Shown here: one piece after another, positions 1-12,130 of the stretch | Layout of the letters: each line of letters begins with the position of its first letter | How positions within the stretch are numbered: the first letter of the stretch is position 1 | Source of the DNA: Triticum aestivum | Lineage: Eukaryota > Streptophyta > Magnoliopsida > Poales > Poaceae | NCBI RefSeq assembly: GCF_018294505.1 | Contig: NC_057809.1 | Span: forward strand, 414,818,104 to 414,882,103 | Length of the DNA stretch: 64,000 nt | Direction of reading: 5' to 3' | The notes under the pieces: generated by a model | What the model was told of the DNA's origin: nothing | Seen by the model: the letters and a program-made list of their open reading frames with translations, nothing else | The model's database searches: none | Translations under genes and position numbers: made by a program

Positions 1-473
1 TTTGATGACAAGGGGGAGAATTTTGAGTTAGTCTTCAAGCGGGTCTTTCTATATGGGTGTTTTTTGCTAAGTTACAACTCTTGTTCTTCTGAAACTTTAT
101 TGGATCGAGTTGTAAACTTAAACCTGATGGTGCTCTGATACTTTTGATATGTTTTTCTGCATGCTTATTCCTCGTTAATATTATTGCACGCATGCTGAAT
201 TACATCAGTCGACATATTTCATCATGCATTTCAAATTCTTCATTGTGATATGTTAAATGCGTGTATGAATTACAAGATATAGGGGGAGATCTCCATGATT
301 CTACTCTTCAAGTGTGCAATGCTTCAAAAGCAAATACCTCACCATGCACATATTCAGGGGGAGTTCTTCTATATCTTGCAATCAAATTCCTCAATATCAG
401 TATGTACACTTCATATGTTTATCCCCGTTGAAAACTTAACCTATATTGTCATCAATCACCAAAAAGGGGGGAT

Positions 474-2011
474 TGTAAGTGCATCTAGTGCCCCTTAGTG
501 ATTTTGGTGTATTGAAGACTTATAGGTTAAGGGACTAATGCATTTGTGAGTGTACATAGGTCTATAAGTCTATGAGGAGTTTGATATTTACAGAGAAAGT
601 CGACCCCTAAAAATGAAGTTCTTTGACTGAAGACTTTGGATTTCTAAAGACTTTCTGAAGACTTTGAAAGTGAAGAAATTGGTGTGACCTTGAAGACTTG
701 GTATTCATTCGAGGAACATGAAGCGTGAAGACTTTTGTTTTCATAGTTTCATTTTCTCTTTATTGAGTCATAGGAAACATCGTACTGTCAAAGGGGGTCG
801 AGGAAATACTAAGGAAAAATTTCCATGTGATGCTCAACTCAAAATCCTACACCTACCAATCCCTTCGAGTGAAGCCATTGGAAATCTCATACAGTCTAGT
901 CATATTCTTCAATGACAGAGACGAAGTTCTTCTGGTCTCTGAGGGATTTTTTCTGACTAAGGAGTTAGAAATTCGCCAGTGCGGATTGTCTACATAGTGA
1001 GGAACATGATATCCCTGAGGATTTTGCTACTCAAAATTCCAACCGTTGCTGTGCTATGCGCCAGCTGTCCCAAAATATCTATCCACCTAACGGTCATATT
1101 ATTGAAGGGCATTTATGTCTTATCATGTCGGGCTACTCCCTAGGCTATAAATAGCTGCCCCCTACAACCACTAGCTGGTTGGCTGCTCCAAGAGAAATTG
1201 ACACTTGTCATTTGAGAGCAACCCATCCTTCGAGGACTTTGAGCAAAAATCATCAAGTGAGGAAAAACCCAAAGCCAAACACCTACAAACCCCAAGTGAT
1301 TGAGCATCACTGAAGAGATTGATCCTGCGTGGATCCGACGCTTGTTACCTTTGAAGACTGTGCTTCTTCCAGACGGTTAGGCGTCATGGTCTAGAGCATC
1401 CAAGAAGAATTGTGGATCGCCGAGTGACCAAGTTTGTGAAGGTTCGGAAGTCACCTGAAGACTTACCACCAGTGATTGGACGAGGTCTGTGTGACCTTAG
1501 TTCAAGGAGAATACGGTGAGGACTTGGTGTCCTGAGCTGCATGTTCAGGATTGGGTGTCCGGGACTATGTGTCCTCGAGTTTAAATACTCAGCCGCTCCA
1601 ACCAGACGTACAACTGAGATAGCAGTTCGAACTGGTCTACCAAATCATTGTCTTCACCAAGCTTACTGGTTCTATTCCCTCAACTCTTTCATTTCCTCAT
1701 AACTGTGTTGTGTGTTTGTTCATATCTGTGTTTGAAGACTTTGACTGAAGACTTTCTCAATTTCTCAGTTCAATTTCTTCAGTCTGTTTGTCTTCATCAT
1801 GTGTTATCATGTGCTTACGCTTCCTGTACTTTGTGCGTGTCTTCATTTCATCATGATGACCATGCTTGTGTTCTTTATGTTTAATTTTGAGTACTTATTC
1901 CGCTGCTAGTAGTTCTTCTCCAAGGAATTTCCTTACCGGCAAATTCCTTAGTGAAGAATTTCATAAAAAACGCCTATTCACCCCCGCTCTAGTCGATATA
2001 ACGCACTTTCA
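474..2011 (+). repeat. 3' LTR of the Copia element
   Basis: This 1538 bp LTR starts TG right after a polypurine tract and ends CA at 2010-2011, after a stretch resembling the common Triticeae Copia LTR end (CCCCCGCTCTAGTCGATA). The octamer GAAGACTT or close variants recurs through it (near 513, 630, 650, 694, 726, 1458, 1734 and 1745). A TATA-like motif lies at 1146. Only one LTR is in the window, so its age cannot be estimated. Confidence 0.7.
1146..1153 (+). promoter_or_regulatory. TATA box of the Copia LTR
   Basis: TATAAATA lies about 670 bp into the LTR in the sense orientation. It is a plausible core promoter marking the U3/R transition. Confidence 0.45.
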
Positions 2012-2029
2012 GATGGGATCAAGAAGGCC

Positions 2030-2290
2030 ATGGGGGATCAAGTTCCGGCAGTAGCAGAAGAAGGCATCCTTCAACCTCACCACAACCTCTTTACGCCAAC
2101 GGAGATTGAAGCTTTCAAGATGATTGAGTTAGCTCACATTCAGAACAAGTATCTCATAAGTGAAAATATTTTGCTGAAGGAGCATATCATCGCACTCAAG
2201 GGCATTATCTGCAAATTGGAGGATCTCTTATGCTCGATGTGCGACTACCCATCATCACCAACACCTTCTTCACCAACAAAGAAGAACTGA
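2030..2290 (+). pseudogene. Athila 3' ORF remnant (env-position, 86 aa)
   Basis: An 86-codon open frame in the region between pol and the 3' LTR of the Athila-type element. The product is charged, with a leucine/isoleucine-rich helical centre (EIEAFKMIELAHIQNKYL) and a Ser/Pro/Thr-rich tail ending KKN. I see no signal peptide or transmembrane segment. Position and composition suit the C-terminal end of the extra ORF found after pol in Athila elements. Its 5' part is cut off by the Copia insertion ending at 2011. No function can be assigned. Confidence 0.4.
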
Positions 2291-3555
2291 GCCTCGGGTA
2301 TGGGCACTCCCCTTGGCAACTGCCAAGCTTGGGGGAGTGCCCTGGTATCGTATCACCATCACTTTTATCTTTACCGTTTTTCTTAGTTTGATCCTTTTGA
2401 TAATATCTTGATCTAGTAGAATAAAGTTTTAGTATGATCTAGTTGTGAGTTTTGCTTTATGATCTTCCTATGTAATCGAGTCCGTGAGCAATATATAATA
2501 AAGATTAGTGTTGAGTCAAGGGCTTGATTATTTTTGGTATCATCTTGAGGGAATAAAATAAAAGAGAAGAAATAAAAAGGAAAAAAGAGATCACATGGAT
2601 CTTATGGAGAGTAATGAGCTCACATATAAAGAGTATGATGAATAAAAGTTGTTGAGAGTTGACAAACATAGTTTTGGTCATCATTGCAATTAATGGGAGG
2701 TAATAAAGAAAGAGAGGTTTTCACATATAAATATACTATCTTGGACATCTTTTATTATTGTGAGCACTCATTAAAGTATGATATGCTAAAGAGTTGACGT
2801 TGGACAAGGAAGACAACATAATGGGTTATGTTTTCTTACATCTGAGATAAATTATATTGTCATGGATCATCCAACATGTTGAACTTGACTTTCCCTCTCT
2901 TGCTAGCCAATTTCTTTGCACCAATTAGAGATACTACTTGTGCTTCCAAATATCCCTAAACCCAGTTTTGCCATGAGAGTTCACCATATCTACCTATGGA
3001 TTGAGAAAGATCCATCAAGTAAGTTGTCATCGTTGCAAGCAATAAGACTTGCCCTCTAAATATGTATGACTTATTAGTGTGGAGAAAATAAGCTTTATAC
3101 GATCTTGTGATGTGGAAGAAATAAAAGCGAAGGACTGCATAATAAAGGTCCATATCACAAGTGGCAATATAAAGTGACGCTCTTTTGCATTAAGTTTTCG
3201 TGCATCCAACCATAAAAGCACATGACAACCTCTGCTTCCCTCTGCGAAGGGCCTATCTTTTATTCTTGTCTTATACTTCATGCAAAGAGTCATGGTGATA
3301 TTCACCTTTCCTTTTTACATTTTACCCTTTGCCAAGCACAATGTGTTGGAAGGATCCTGATATATATGGCTAATTGGATGTGGGTTTTCATGAACTATTA
3401 TTGTTGACATTACCCTTGAGGTAAAAGGTTGGGAGGCAAAACTATAAGCCCCTGTCTTTCTCTGTGTCCGATTAAAACTTCATAACCATAAATATCGCGT
3501 GAGTGTTAGCAGTTATGAAAGACTAAAAGATGGTTGAGTATGTGGACTTGCTGAG

Positions 3556-5103
3556 TGCTACCTCTTGAGCACTACGTTGGTTTTCCCTTGTAGAGGAAAG
3601 GGTGGTGCAGTAAAGCAGCGTAAGTATTTCCCTCAGTTTTTGAGAACCAAGGTATCAATCCAGTAGGAGACCGCGCGCGAGTCACTCGTACCTACACAAA
3701 CAAATAAGAACCTCGCAACCAACGCGATTAAGGGGTTGTCAATCCCTTCACGGCCACTTGCAAGAGTGAGATCTCATAGAGATGATAATAATAAGATAAG
3801 TATTTTTGGTATTTTTATGATATAGATTGAAAGTAAAGATTGCAAAATAAAATAAATTGGAAACTTGTATGATGGAAAATAGACCCAGGGGCCATAGGTT
3901 TCACTAGTGGCTTCTCTCAAGATAGCATAAGTATTACGGTGGGTGAACAAATTACTGTCGAGCAATTGATAGAAAAGTGAATAATTATGAGAATATCTAG
4001 GTATGATCATGTATATAGGTATCACGTCCGTGACAAGTAGACCGACTCCTGCCTGCATCTAGTACACATCGACCGCTATCCAGCATGCATCTAGAGTATT
4101 AAGTTCATAAGAACAGAGTAACGCCTTAAGCAAGATGACATGATGTAGAGGGATAAACTCATGGAATATGATTTAAACCCCATCTTTTTATCCTCGATGG
4201 CAACAATACAATACATGTCGTTTCCCTTTCTGTCACTGGGATCGAGCACTGCAAGATTGAACCCAAAGCTAAGCACTTCTCCCATTGCAAGAAAGATCAA
4301 TCTAGTAGGCCAAACCAAACTGTTAATTCGAAGAGACTTGCAAAGATAAACCAATCATACATAAAAGAATTCAGAGAAGATTCAAATATTGTTCATAGAT
4401 AATCTTGATCGTAAACCCACAATTCATCGGATCTCGACAAACACACCGCAAAAGAAGAGTTACATCGAATAGATCTCCAAGAGAATCGAGGAGAACTTTG
4501 TATTGAAATCCAAAGAGAGAGAAGAAGCCATCTAGCTACTAGCTATGGACCCGAAGGTCTGAGGTAAACTACTCACACATCATCGGAGGGGGCATGGAGT
4601 TGATGTAGAGGCCCTCCGTGATCAATGCCCCCTCCGGCGGAGCTCCGAAAAAGGCCCCAAGATGGGATCTCTTGGATACAGAAGGTTGCGGCGGTGGAAA
4701 TAGGGTTTCGTGGTGCTCCTGGATGTTTGCGGGGTATATGGATATATATATAGGAGGAAGAAGTAGGTCGGTGGAGCAACGAGGGGCCCACGAGGGTGGA
4801 GGGCGCGCCCCCTGCCTTGTGGCCTCCTCGTTGATTGCTTGACGTCCACTCCAAGTCCTCTGGATCACGTTTGTTCCAAAAATCATGCTCCTGAAGGTTT
4901 CATTCCGTTTGGACTCCGTTTGATATTCCTTTTCTATGAAACACTGAAATAGGCAAAAAAACAGCAATTTGGGTTGGGCCTCCGGTTAATAGGTTAGTCC
5001 CAAAAATAATATAAAAGTGTAAAATAAAGCCCGTTATCATCCAAAACAGATAATATAATGGCATGGAACAATCAAAAATTATAGATACGTTGGAGACGTA
5101 TCA
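3556..5103 (-). mobile_element. Solo LTR of a Gypsy element, antisense
   Basis: Read on the minus strand, this 1548 bp block starts TGATACGTCTCCAACG, a very common Triticeae Gypsy LTR start, and ends AAGAGGTAGCA. The flanks are CTGAG (3551-3555) and CTAAG (5104-5108), a target-site duplication with one mismatch. There is no internal domain, so it is a solo LTR, presumably left by unequal recombination between two LTRs. A TATA-like AT run lies near 4740-4752. It splits the 3' internal region of the Athila-type host. Short open frames at 4569-4967 are GC-rich LTR sequence, not genes. Confidence 0.75.
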
Positions 5104-5411
5104 CTAAGAAGCTCTTATATTGACTCTTTCCTATGTTATGATAAATTGCAATTGCTTCAATGACTGAAATTATAGTTTGTTAGTTTTCAATGGAGTTTCT
5201 GATTCATACTTGAGTATGTGAATGAATTGTTACTGTAGCATGGGAGATCATATGACTATATATATATATATGTTGTTGTTGTTCTAAGAATAATCATGAT
5301 GCCCTCATGTCCGTATTTGATTTTATCGGCACCTCTATCTCTAAACATGTGGACATATTTCTCGATATCGGCTTTCGCTTGAGGACAAGCGAGGTCTAAG
5401 CTTGGGGGAGT

Positions 5412-6920
5412 TGATACATCCATTTTACATCATGCTTTTATATCGATATTTATTGCATTATGGGCTGTTATTACACATTATGTTGCAATACTTATGCCTA
5501 TTCTCTCTTATTTTACAAGGATTACCTGAAGAGGGAGAATGCCAACAGCTAGAATTCTGGGCTAGAAAAGGAGCAAATATTAGAGAGCTATTCTGCATAG
5601 CTCCAAAAGTCATGAAACTCCATGCGTATTATTTTCAGAATATATAAAAAATATTGGGCGAAAGAAGTACCAGAGGGGGGCCACCCACCGTCCACGAGGG
5701 TGGGGGCGCGCCCTACCCCTCTGGGCGCGCCCCTGCCTCATGGGCCCCCTGGTGGCCCTCCAATGCCCATCTTTGGCTATACGGAGTCTTTCGTCGAGGA
5801 AAAAATCATAAGAAAGCTTTTGGAAAGAAACTCCACCGCCACGAGGCGGAACCAATCTAGGGCTCCAGCAGAGCTGTTCTGCCTGGAAACTTCCCTCCGG
5901 GAGGGGGAAATCATCACCATAGTCATCACCAACGATCCTCTCATCGGGAGGGGGTCAATATCCATCAACATCTTCACTAGCACCATCTCATCTCAAACCC
6001 TAGTTCATCTCTTGTATCTAATCTTTGTATCCAAACCTCAGATTGGTACATGTGGGTTGCTAGTAGTGTTGATTACTCCTTGTAGTTGATGCTAGTTGGT
6101 TTACTTGGTGGAAGATCATATGTTCAGATCCATTATGCATATTAATACCCCTCTGATTATGAACATGAATATGCTTTGTGAGTAGTTACGTTTGTTCCTG
6201 AGGACATGGGAGAAGTCTTGCTATAAGTAGTCATGTGAATTTGGTATTCGTTCGATATTTTGATGAGATGTATGTTGTCATCCCTCTAGTGGTGTCATGT
6301 GAACGTCGACTACATGACACTTCACCATTGTTTGGGCCTAGAGGGAGGCATTGGGAAGTAATAAGTAGATGATGGGTTGCTAGAGTGATAGAAGCTTAAA
6401 CCCTAGTTTATGCGTTGCTTCGTAAGTGGCGGATTTGGATCCATATGTTTCATGCTATGGTTAGGTTTACCTTAATACTTTTGTTGTAGTTGCGGATGCT
6501 TGCAATGGGGGTTAATCATAAGTGGGATTCTTGTCCAAGTAAGGACAGTACCCAAGCACCGGTCCACCCGCATATCAAATTATCAAAGTACCAAACGCAA
6601 ATCATATGAACATGTTGAAAACTAGCTTGACGATAATTCCCATGTGTCCTCGGGAGCGCTTTCCTTCATATAAGAGCTTGTCCAGGCTTGTCCTTTGCTA
6701 CAAAAAGGATTGGGCCATCTTGCTGCACCTTATTTACTTTTATTACTTGCTACTCATTACAAATTACCTTATCACAAAACTATATATTACCGATAATTTC
6801 AGTGCTTGCAGAGAATACCTTACTGAAAACTGCTTATCATTTCCTTCTGCTCCTTGTTGGGTTCGACACTCTTACTTATCAGAAAGGCTACGATAGACCC
6901 CCTACACTTGTGGGTCATCA
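5412..6920 (+). repeat. 3' LTR of the Athila-type Gypsy element
   Basis: This 1509 bp LTR begins TGATACATCC directly after AAGCTTGGGGGAG-T and ends TGGGTCATCA. It is the only LTR of this element in the window. Small open frames inside (5622-6089, 6606-7098) have no protein-like features and are treated as chance. Confidence 0.7.
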
Positions 6921-7023
6921 ATTGATACCTTGGTTCTCAAAAACTAAGGGAAATACTTACGCTACTTTGCTGCATCACCCTTTCCTCTTTAAGGGAAAAC
7001 CAATGCATGCTCAAGAGGTAGCA
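6921..7023 (+). repeat. 103 bp end of a Gypsy LTR
   Basis: This block matches, in opposite orientation, the end of the solo LTR at 3556-3660: it runs from ATTGATACCTTGGTTCTC to CTCAAGAGGTAGCA. It is the last 103 bp of a related LTR whose remainder was displaced when the Athila-type element inserted. The fragment adjoins the antisense ORF of element 1 at 7024, so that Gypsy element had inserted into element 1. Confidence 0.65.
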
Positions 7024-10000
7024 GAGAACATCCAGGAACTCCGAGAGGCGGGGTACCTGGCCGCGGAAATCTCCCACTGGCTTCCTGCCAAGAAGTAGAT
7101 CATCCCTACTCCGGAATCCAATGAGAGGGTAGTATTTATCCCCCACTTTCTCCGCGGACTAGGGTTTCCTCTCCACCCTTTTGTCCACGGGCTCATGTTC
7201 TACTATGGGCTAGACTTTCACGGTCTAGCCCCAAATTCCTTCCTCCACATCTCGGCGTTCATCGTCATGTGTGAGGTGTTCCTCCGTATCCCCCCCCCCC
7301 TTCGAACTATGGCTCAAGGTCTTCAATGTGAAGCTGAAAGTGGTGGACGGTCAACACGCAGAGTGCAGCGGCGCCATGGTGAGCAAGATCCCCAATGTCA
7401 CTTGGCCCAATGGGGCCTTCGTGGAGACCGTGAAGGGATGGCAGCAGGAGTGGTTCTATGTCACTGAACCTTGTGACGCCACATGGGCCGCCACTCCTGA
7501 GTTCAAATATGGGCCTCCAATGCGGCTCACATCGTGGTTTAAAAAGGGCCGAGACTGGGCATCATCCGACGAGGTGATGACACTGCAGAAGCGTGTCAAG
7601 GGCGTGATAGAGAAGAACACCAGCCTCGCCGACGTGATCCAGGTGATGCTTTTTCGCCGGATTCTCCCCTGCCAGCGCCGAACTCTCCATATGTGGGAAT
7701 TCAATCCGGCCGGCCCTCTGACCCTGCATCACTTCTTTGGCACAAAGCACGAAGACATCTGGAAGCTGCTTTTCAAGGCCCAAAAGTCATGGTCGGGAAC
7801 GACCGAAGACCTCGGCCTCGATTGCGCTCACTCGGCCACTCCAGTAAGTTTTTCAGGTTTCCAAACATAACCTCTATTTGTAGATTCGAGGAGTATGCTA
7901 AGCCTTCCTTTTCTCCTTCAGATCTGGACAAAGAAAGCGGAGCGGACCAAGTGTCCGGCTCCGCTGCCCGAAGACCCAGCTATCCCTCTGCTAACGAAGA
8001 TGCTGGTTCCGGCACCGTACCGGGCACCGGAGAAGAAGACCAAGAAGAAGGTCAAGGAGGCCACAAGTAGCCTCCACTGTAAAGGTACTTCGGACATTGC
8101 GTCCGAAGACACCGAGGTTCTCTCCTCCCATGAGGGAGATGAAGATGAAGAGGAAGAGGAGGAGAGAAATTCTCCTCTCAAGGGAGAGAAGAAAAGGGCG
8201 GCGTCCACGGACCTAGAAGCGAAGGCGCCCAAGAAGGGGGAGATTTCCCTTTCGGATGATTCGGATTCGGACACCGAAGTCATCCCTGAGCGGCGCCTCG
8301 GGCCGAAGCCCCGGCCAAATCATAAGTATTTAAAGATACTATACATACACCTCGCCTTTTACTGATCGTAGGATAACATTTTATTTACGTATTTTCAATC
8401 CGGACCATGATCTCCCCCAACAATCGTCGTCTTTGGGAAACTCGTTGGCGCCGGAGATGATGGAGAGCAAAACGCCTCCGCGAGCCTCTCCACCACGAGC
8501 CGCAGAAGACACCGAGGTGTTGTCCCAAAGGACTTCTCCGAGCCAGGGGGAGGTGCGGAAGGCCGCTGAAACAGCGCCAGAGGGTGATGCCTCGGCTGCT
8601 GAAAACATGGGGGATACTATCCCCATGGAAACTGACGACGGGGACCTGGATCAGTCCAGCCCCTAGCTGAATACCATTCCGGAGACCCACGTGGCTCCAG
8701 AGTCGAGCGAGCAGCCCCCTTCAAGGGAAGGGGGAGTGTCGACTCCATCGGCGACCTCTATCAATCCGGAGGTGCCGGATATGTTGAGGGAAGCACTTCA
8801 ACATGCTTCTGTCATGGAAGAGCACCGTACCCTGATGGGTGCGGTGGTTGAGAAGGTTCAGTCTGCTAAAAGCAGTCTGAACGAAGCATTCACTAGCCTG
8901 TTAATAGGTTTTGAGATAAGTGATATAACATGCTTTAGCCGCTTTTCATATTGGAAGAATATGCCTTTATATAGATAGTAGCCCCTGAGACTCTATTTGG
9001 GTCTTTGGAAAAATTAGCTGGATAGAGGATCAAATAGTCACCGGAGATAATGCGTTCATATATTTTGACAAACAGCTTCACTGTTGGCGGCTTCAGCTAA
9101 GGATGTTGAAGTATCTGAACTCCAGCGGAAACTGAAGCTGGCTGATGACGAGATCGACCGTATTAACAAGCGGTTCGATGAGGCCCAGGGTATGCTTTTT
9201 TTAAGAGACCCCTTTACAAGCCTAAATTATAATGCAAACTCAGAGTTTAAGCTCATGCGCCGCTATGTAAATGATTGTAGGCAATGAGACTGAGGTCGAG
9301 GCCCTCAAGAATGCCCTTGCCGAAGCCAAGGAGGAGGCGAGGGCAAGCAAAGTAGCCACAGAGAAAGCGGCTGCGGATGTAGAGGCCAAAAAGGTCACCC
9401 GCCTTCAGTATGAGGCGAGGGTGATAGAAGTAGAGCAGGCACTCCAGGAAGCCGCCACCAAATGTGAGTCCTTGGAGGAGAGCAACAAGGCCCAAGCGGC
9501 CGAGCTCACCATGGCTCTTCAAGCTGCGAAGGAGGATCGGTTTAAGTCCTGGGCGGCTCGCGAGGAGATCAAGCAAGTCAGACAGATAGTGGCTGGTAAG
9601 CCTTTTCTTTTACAGAGTATATTCGGCGGTCAAAGATATGCTTTGCTAAATCAACTGTGCAGTGCTCCAGACACTTTTGTGGATCTCCCGAGGAGTGTTG
9701 CCGACGCCGCCGAGTATTTACGGGCCCAAGAAGGGAACGCGACGGAGAAGCTCTTATGGTCGCAGTACTTGGCGCCGGAGCGGCCAGCGCTGCTAAACAA
9801 TTAGATGATACAGTTGGCAGAGCTGCATAGGATGTCCGGTTTACCAATGAAGGACATCATAGTCTGGCTATGGCCAGCCGGACCTATTCCGAGTAGCTAC
9901 TTCGGTTTGGTCAAGCGTCTTGGTGACGCCTTGCCCCGAGTAGAGGTCGTGAAGCGCTCGGCGTGTATAGAAGGTGCGCGGATGGCCTTTGCCCATGTCA

Positions 10001-10155
10001 AGATGCACTGGGCCAAAATGAAGGCCGCCATCGTGGCCGTCGAGGGTCCGCCCGGGGGCAAGGACCACCGTACGCCGGAGCGTTACTTTGAGGACGTCTT
10101 CAAAGGTGCCCGCTTGATAGAGGGCCAGTGCTCAAAGAACATCATGTTCGAGTGA
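7024..10155 (+). pseudogene. Degenerate antisense-strand ORF of element 1 (PF04195-like)
   Basis: A broken relative of the spliced gene at 25511-28279. The opening segment encodes RGLGFPLHPFVHGLMFYYG and an LHISAFIVMCEVFL stretch, matching the other copy's RGLGFPIHPFLRGLLEFYG and LHIAGFVALCELFL. This is the plant 'putative gypsy type transposon' region (Pfam PF04195 from memory). The first 150 bp or so are missing because of the insertion at 7023. A stop at 7096, a C-run near 7290-7300 with a frame change, and stops near 8664 and 9804 break the frame. The middle is acidic (EEDEEEEEE, about 8150) and a heptad-rich segment follows (9278-9590). The C-terminal part (9660-10155) is well preserved. 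Putative donor and acceptor sites separate the blocks (for example 7843/7920 and 9595/9660). Confidence 0.65.
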
Positions 10156-10752
10156 ATGTGTCCGAACTGCCTGGATATTGTATGAACCAAAGCTTTGTAA
10201 TATAAACCAAGGCCTTGTAATATATTGTATGCACTTATCGTAAAGTGTTATTCCTCCTGTGCGGCCGTATTTAATTCTTGAGAATTTACCAATTGTCAGC
10301 TTCAGCCCCCACGTAGATACTACGGGGGTGTTCGTAATAGCGTGTGACCACACTTGACCCAACGCCGTGGTCCGTACAGGAGGTGCCAGCGCGGCGAACC
10401 AGGCAATCTAACTATATGGTTTTATCATTCTCACTTAGCCATAGGAGTTTGATAATGGGACTGTAGGGTAGCCCCTAGTGCGTATGCGGCTATCGAACTT
10501 GGATGCCTTTTAAATGCTTGACTGGAAAAATCCAGCCCTTCGTGTAATACGAAAGAAATCGCTAGAGATTTAGTAAGTCATCGAATTGCTAACCAGCTCT
10601 CACCGCATCACGACAGTCAGTTTTTGGCTTTCTCTACTAAGGTGTTTGACCGGGCCAGCCAGAAACACAATCGCAGTAGTTCTCCCTTTGCTACCTTAGC
10701 CGAAAAAACGGAACATAAGGTAGCAAGCACAGGAGCCGGGCAACCCAACTAT

Positions 10753-11437
10753 TAAGGATGGCAATTTTATCCATGGACATGGATATCCATGGATATCCGA
10801 CCCGAATGGATAGGGTTTGGATATGCTTTTGTGTCCATGGGCGGCGCCCAAACCCGACCCGATTGTTCGTGGGTAGGGCATGGATATAATCTTGTACCCA
10901 TGGATATACCCAAACCTGACCCGATAGTATGACTTAATGGGAAAAAATCTTCCATCCCTGCCCCACGTTCACATGTCCCACGACAATTTTACACTTTTTT
11001 ATCTAAACCATGCATAAGAAATCACACAATCCCCATTGTAAATTTTATAAGTTGACAGTCAATCCCCTCTGTAACATACTCCAACACCCTTCCCTTATTT
11101 CTATCTCCTTCTTAAATGACTCGTCATTCTCATCTGTTAGAAAAATACTAAATGATCTTAGGTTGTTACTGGATGTTGATTTACCATAAGTGAAGCCTAG
11201 CCTGCCACGAGGTGAAGAATGGAAGAGTTTATGTTAATATTGTGTTAAGTTTTATTTACATGTCTCGAGAGGACCCAATGGATATCCAGTGGATATGGAT
11301 ATCCATCGGATTTGGACATGGACACATTTTTTCACCCATGGATTTTTTTCATGGGTGGGCGAAGACTGTCTTCATGGATATGGACATGGATTTGATATTG
11401 TTCAACCCGATCCAAACCCGACCCATTGCCATCCTTA
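10753..11437. mobile_element. Non-autonomous hAT-like DNA transposon, 8 bp TSD
   Basis: The 685 bp block is bounded by inverted termini: TAAGGATGGCAAT at the left and ATTGCCATCCTTA at the right (13 bp, perfect). It is flanked by identical 8 bp direct repeats CCAACTAT (10745-10752 and 11438-11445). An 8 bp duplication with a T-A-rGG-TGGCAA type terminus is the signature of hAT elements. Removing it joins sequence that aligns with element 2 near 28808. There is no transposase. The ends contain short reiterated, partly palindromic ATGGATATCC motifs (10770-10925 and 11278-11400). Confidence 0.8.
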
Positions 11438-11445
11438 CCAACTAT

Positions 11446-12130
11446 TGACCAAAGACGTGATTCAGAGCCGATGCATATAATGCAGTATTCGGGACGCTGA
11501 ATTATACCCTGAGAGTGTTCGGACTTTCTATTATTGAGAATATGTATATGGCTCAAAATAGAGCCCCTGGCGATTTAAGTCGTACAAAGGTGTATATGCC
11601 AATTCAGACATAAAATGGAGAACAGATTAAGAAATAAGCCAATACCGAACAAGGTTGGGCGAAAATTGTTTCCATTATAGTCTGATTGGTACGTCAAAAC
11701 GTATTTTTACAGAGGATGCTATAAGCGTCAGGGCCATTTTACATGCCGAGAACAAGGGAAAGTTGTATACATGTCTAAATTTCAAAAGATGATCTTGAAG
11801 ATCTTTTGGACACTCTGCCACACGTCTGCGCCGCCTTTCCCTGTAGTATATGGTCCTTTGAGAGGATCAACAATCGAGTGTATATATGGGGCATGAAAAA
11901 GGACCCTAAGTACCATCGAAGAGTGGTGTAGGTTGTAAAGAACATGAAAAGGAAAAAAATAAGGAAAAAGATGGAAGAATATAAAGGTCTGGGTAGGGTC
12001 GAGCCGTGCCATTGACCGTGTTTTCCGTATGCCTCCGTCCGTGCACATGGTATATTTAGTGGGTAGTTATGTATGCGCAGTACATATGTCGCCATCCAGT
12101 TGGGGTTATGGCAGAGGCTGGATTGCTAAT
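11446..12130. other. Element 1 non-coding stretch, partly unassigned
   Basis: The stretch joins the antisense ORF side to the protease side of element 1. The first bases (CGATGCATATAATG near 11469) still match element 2 at about 28836; after that I find no similarity to element 2 pol and no convincing coding frame. The pol deletion junction should lie here. Confidence 0.4.

Larger units (their letters stand above)
1..2011 (+). mobile_element. 3' end of a Ty1/Copia LTR retrotransposon
   Basis: The first 473 bases hold no convincing protein. They contain G-rich tracts such as GACAAGGGGGAGA, which are typical of the non-coding region between RNase H and the 3' LTR in large Copia elements (SIRE/Maximus-like; lineage inferred). 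A polypurine tract (AAAAAGGGGGGAT) ends at 473 and is followed directly by an LTR starting TGTAAGTGCATC. The rest of the element lies left of the window, so its TSD cannot be checked; the 5 bases after the LTR are GATGG. It appears inserted in the 3' region of an Athila-type Gypsy element that resumes at 2012. Confidence 0.7.
2012..6920 (+). mobile_element. 3' part of an Athila-type Ty3/Gypsy element, interrupted
   Basis: The internal 3' region (2012-3555 and 5104-5411) is followed by a polypurine tract (AAGCTTGGGGGAG, about 5398-5410) and a 3' LTR (5412-6920). The long region without pol, the repeated AAGCTTGGGGGAG motifs (also near 2322) and a short coiled ORF are characteristic of Athila-lineage elements of wheat (Sabrina/WHAM-like; exact family not verified). 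Gag and pol would lie left of the window, beyond the Copia insertion. An antisense solo LTR splits the internal region at 3556-5103. Apart from the 2030-2290 ORF, I see nothing coding in 2291-3555. Confidence 0.65.

Noticed and set aside
4569..4967. 132-codon minus-strand frame in the solo LTR
   Set aside because: It covers the LTR leader and has no domain; the LTR is non-coding in this family.
7281..7870. A 199-codon frame that could be read as a gene on its own
   Set aside because: It is a stretch of the degenerate antisense ORF of element 1, after a frame change at the C-run near 7290.
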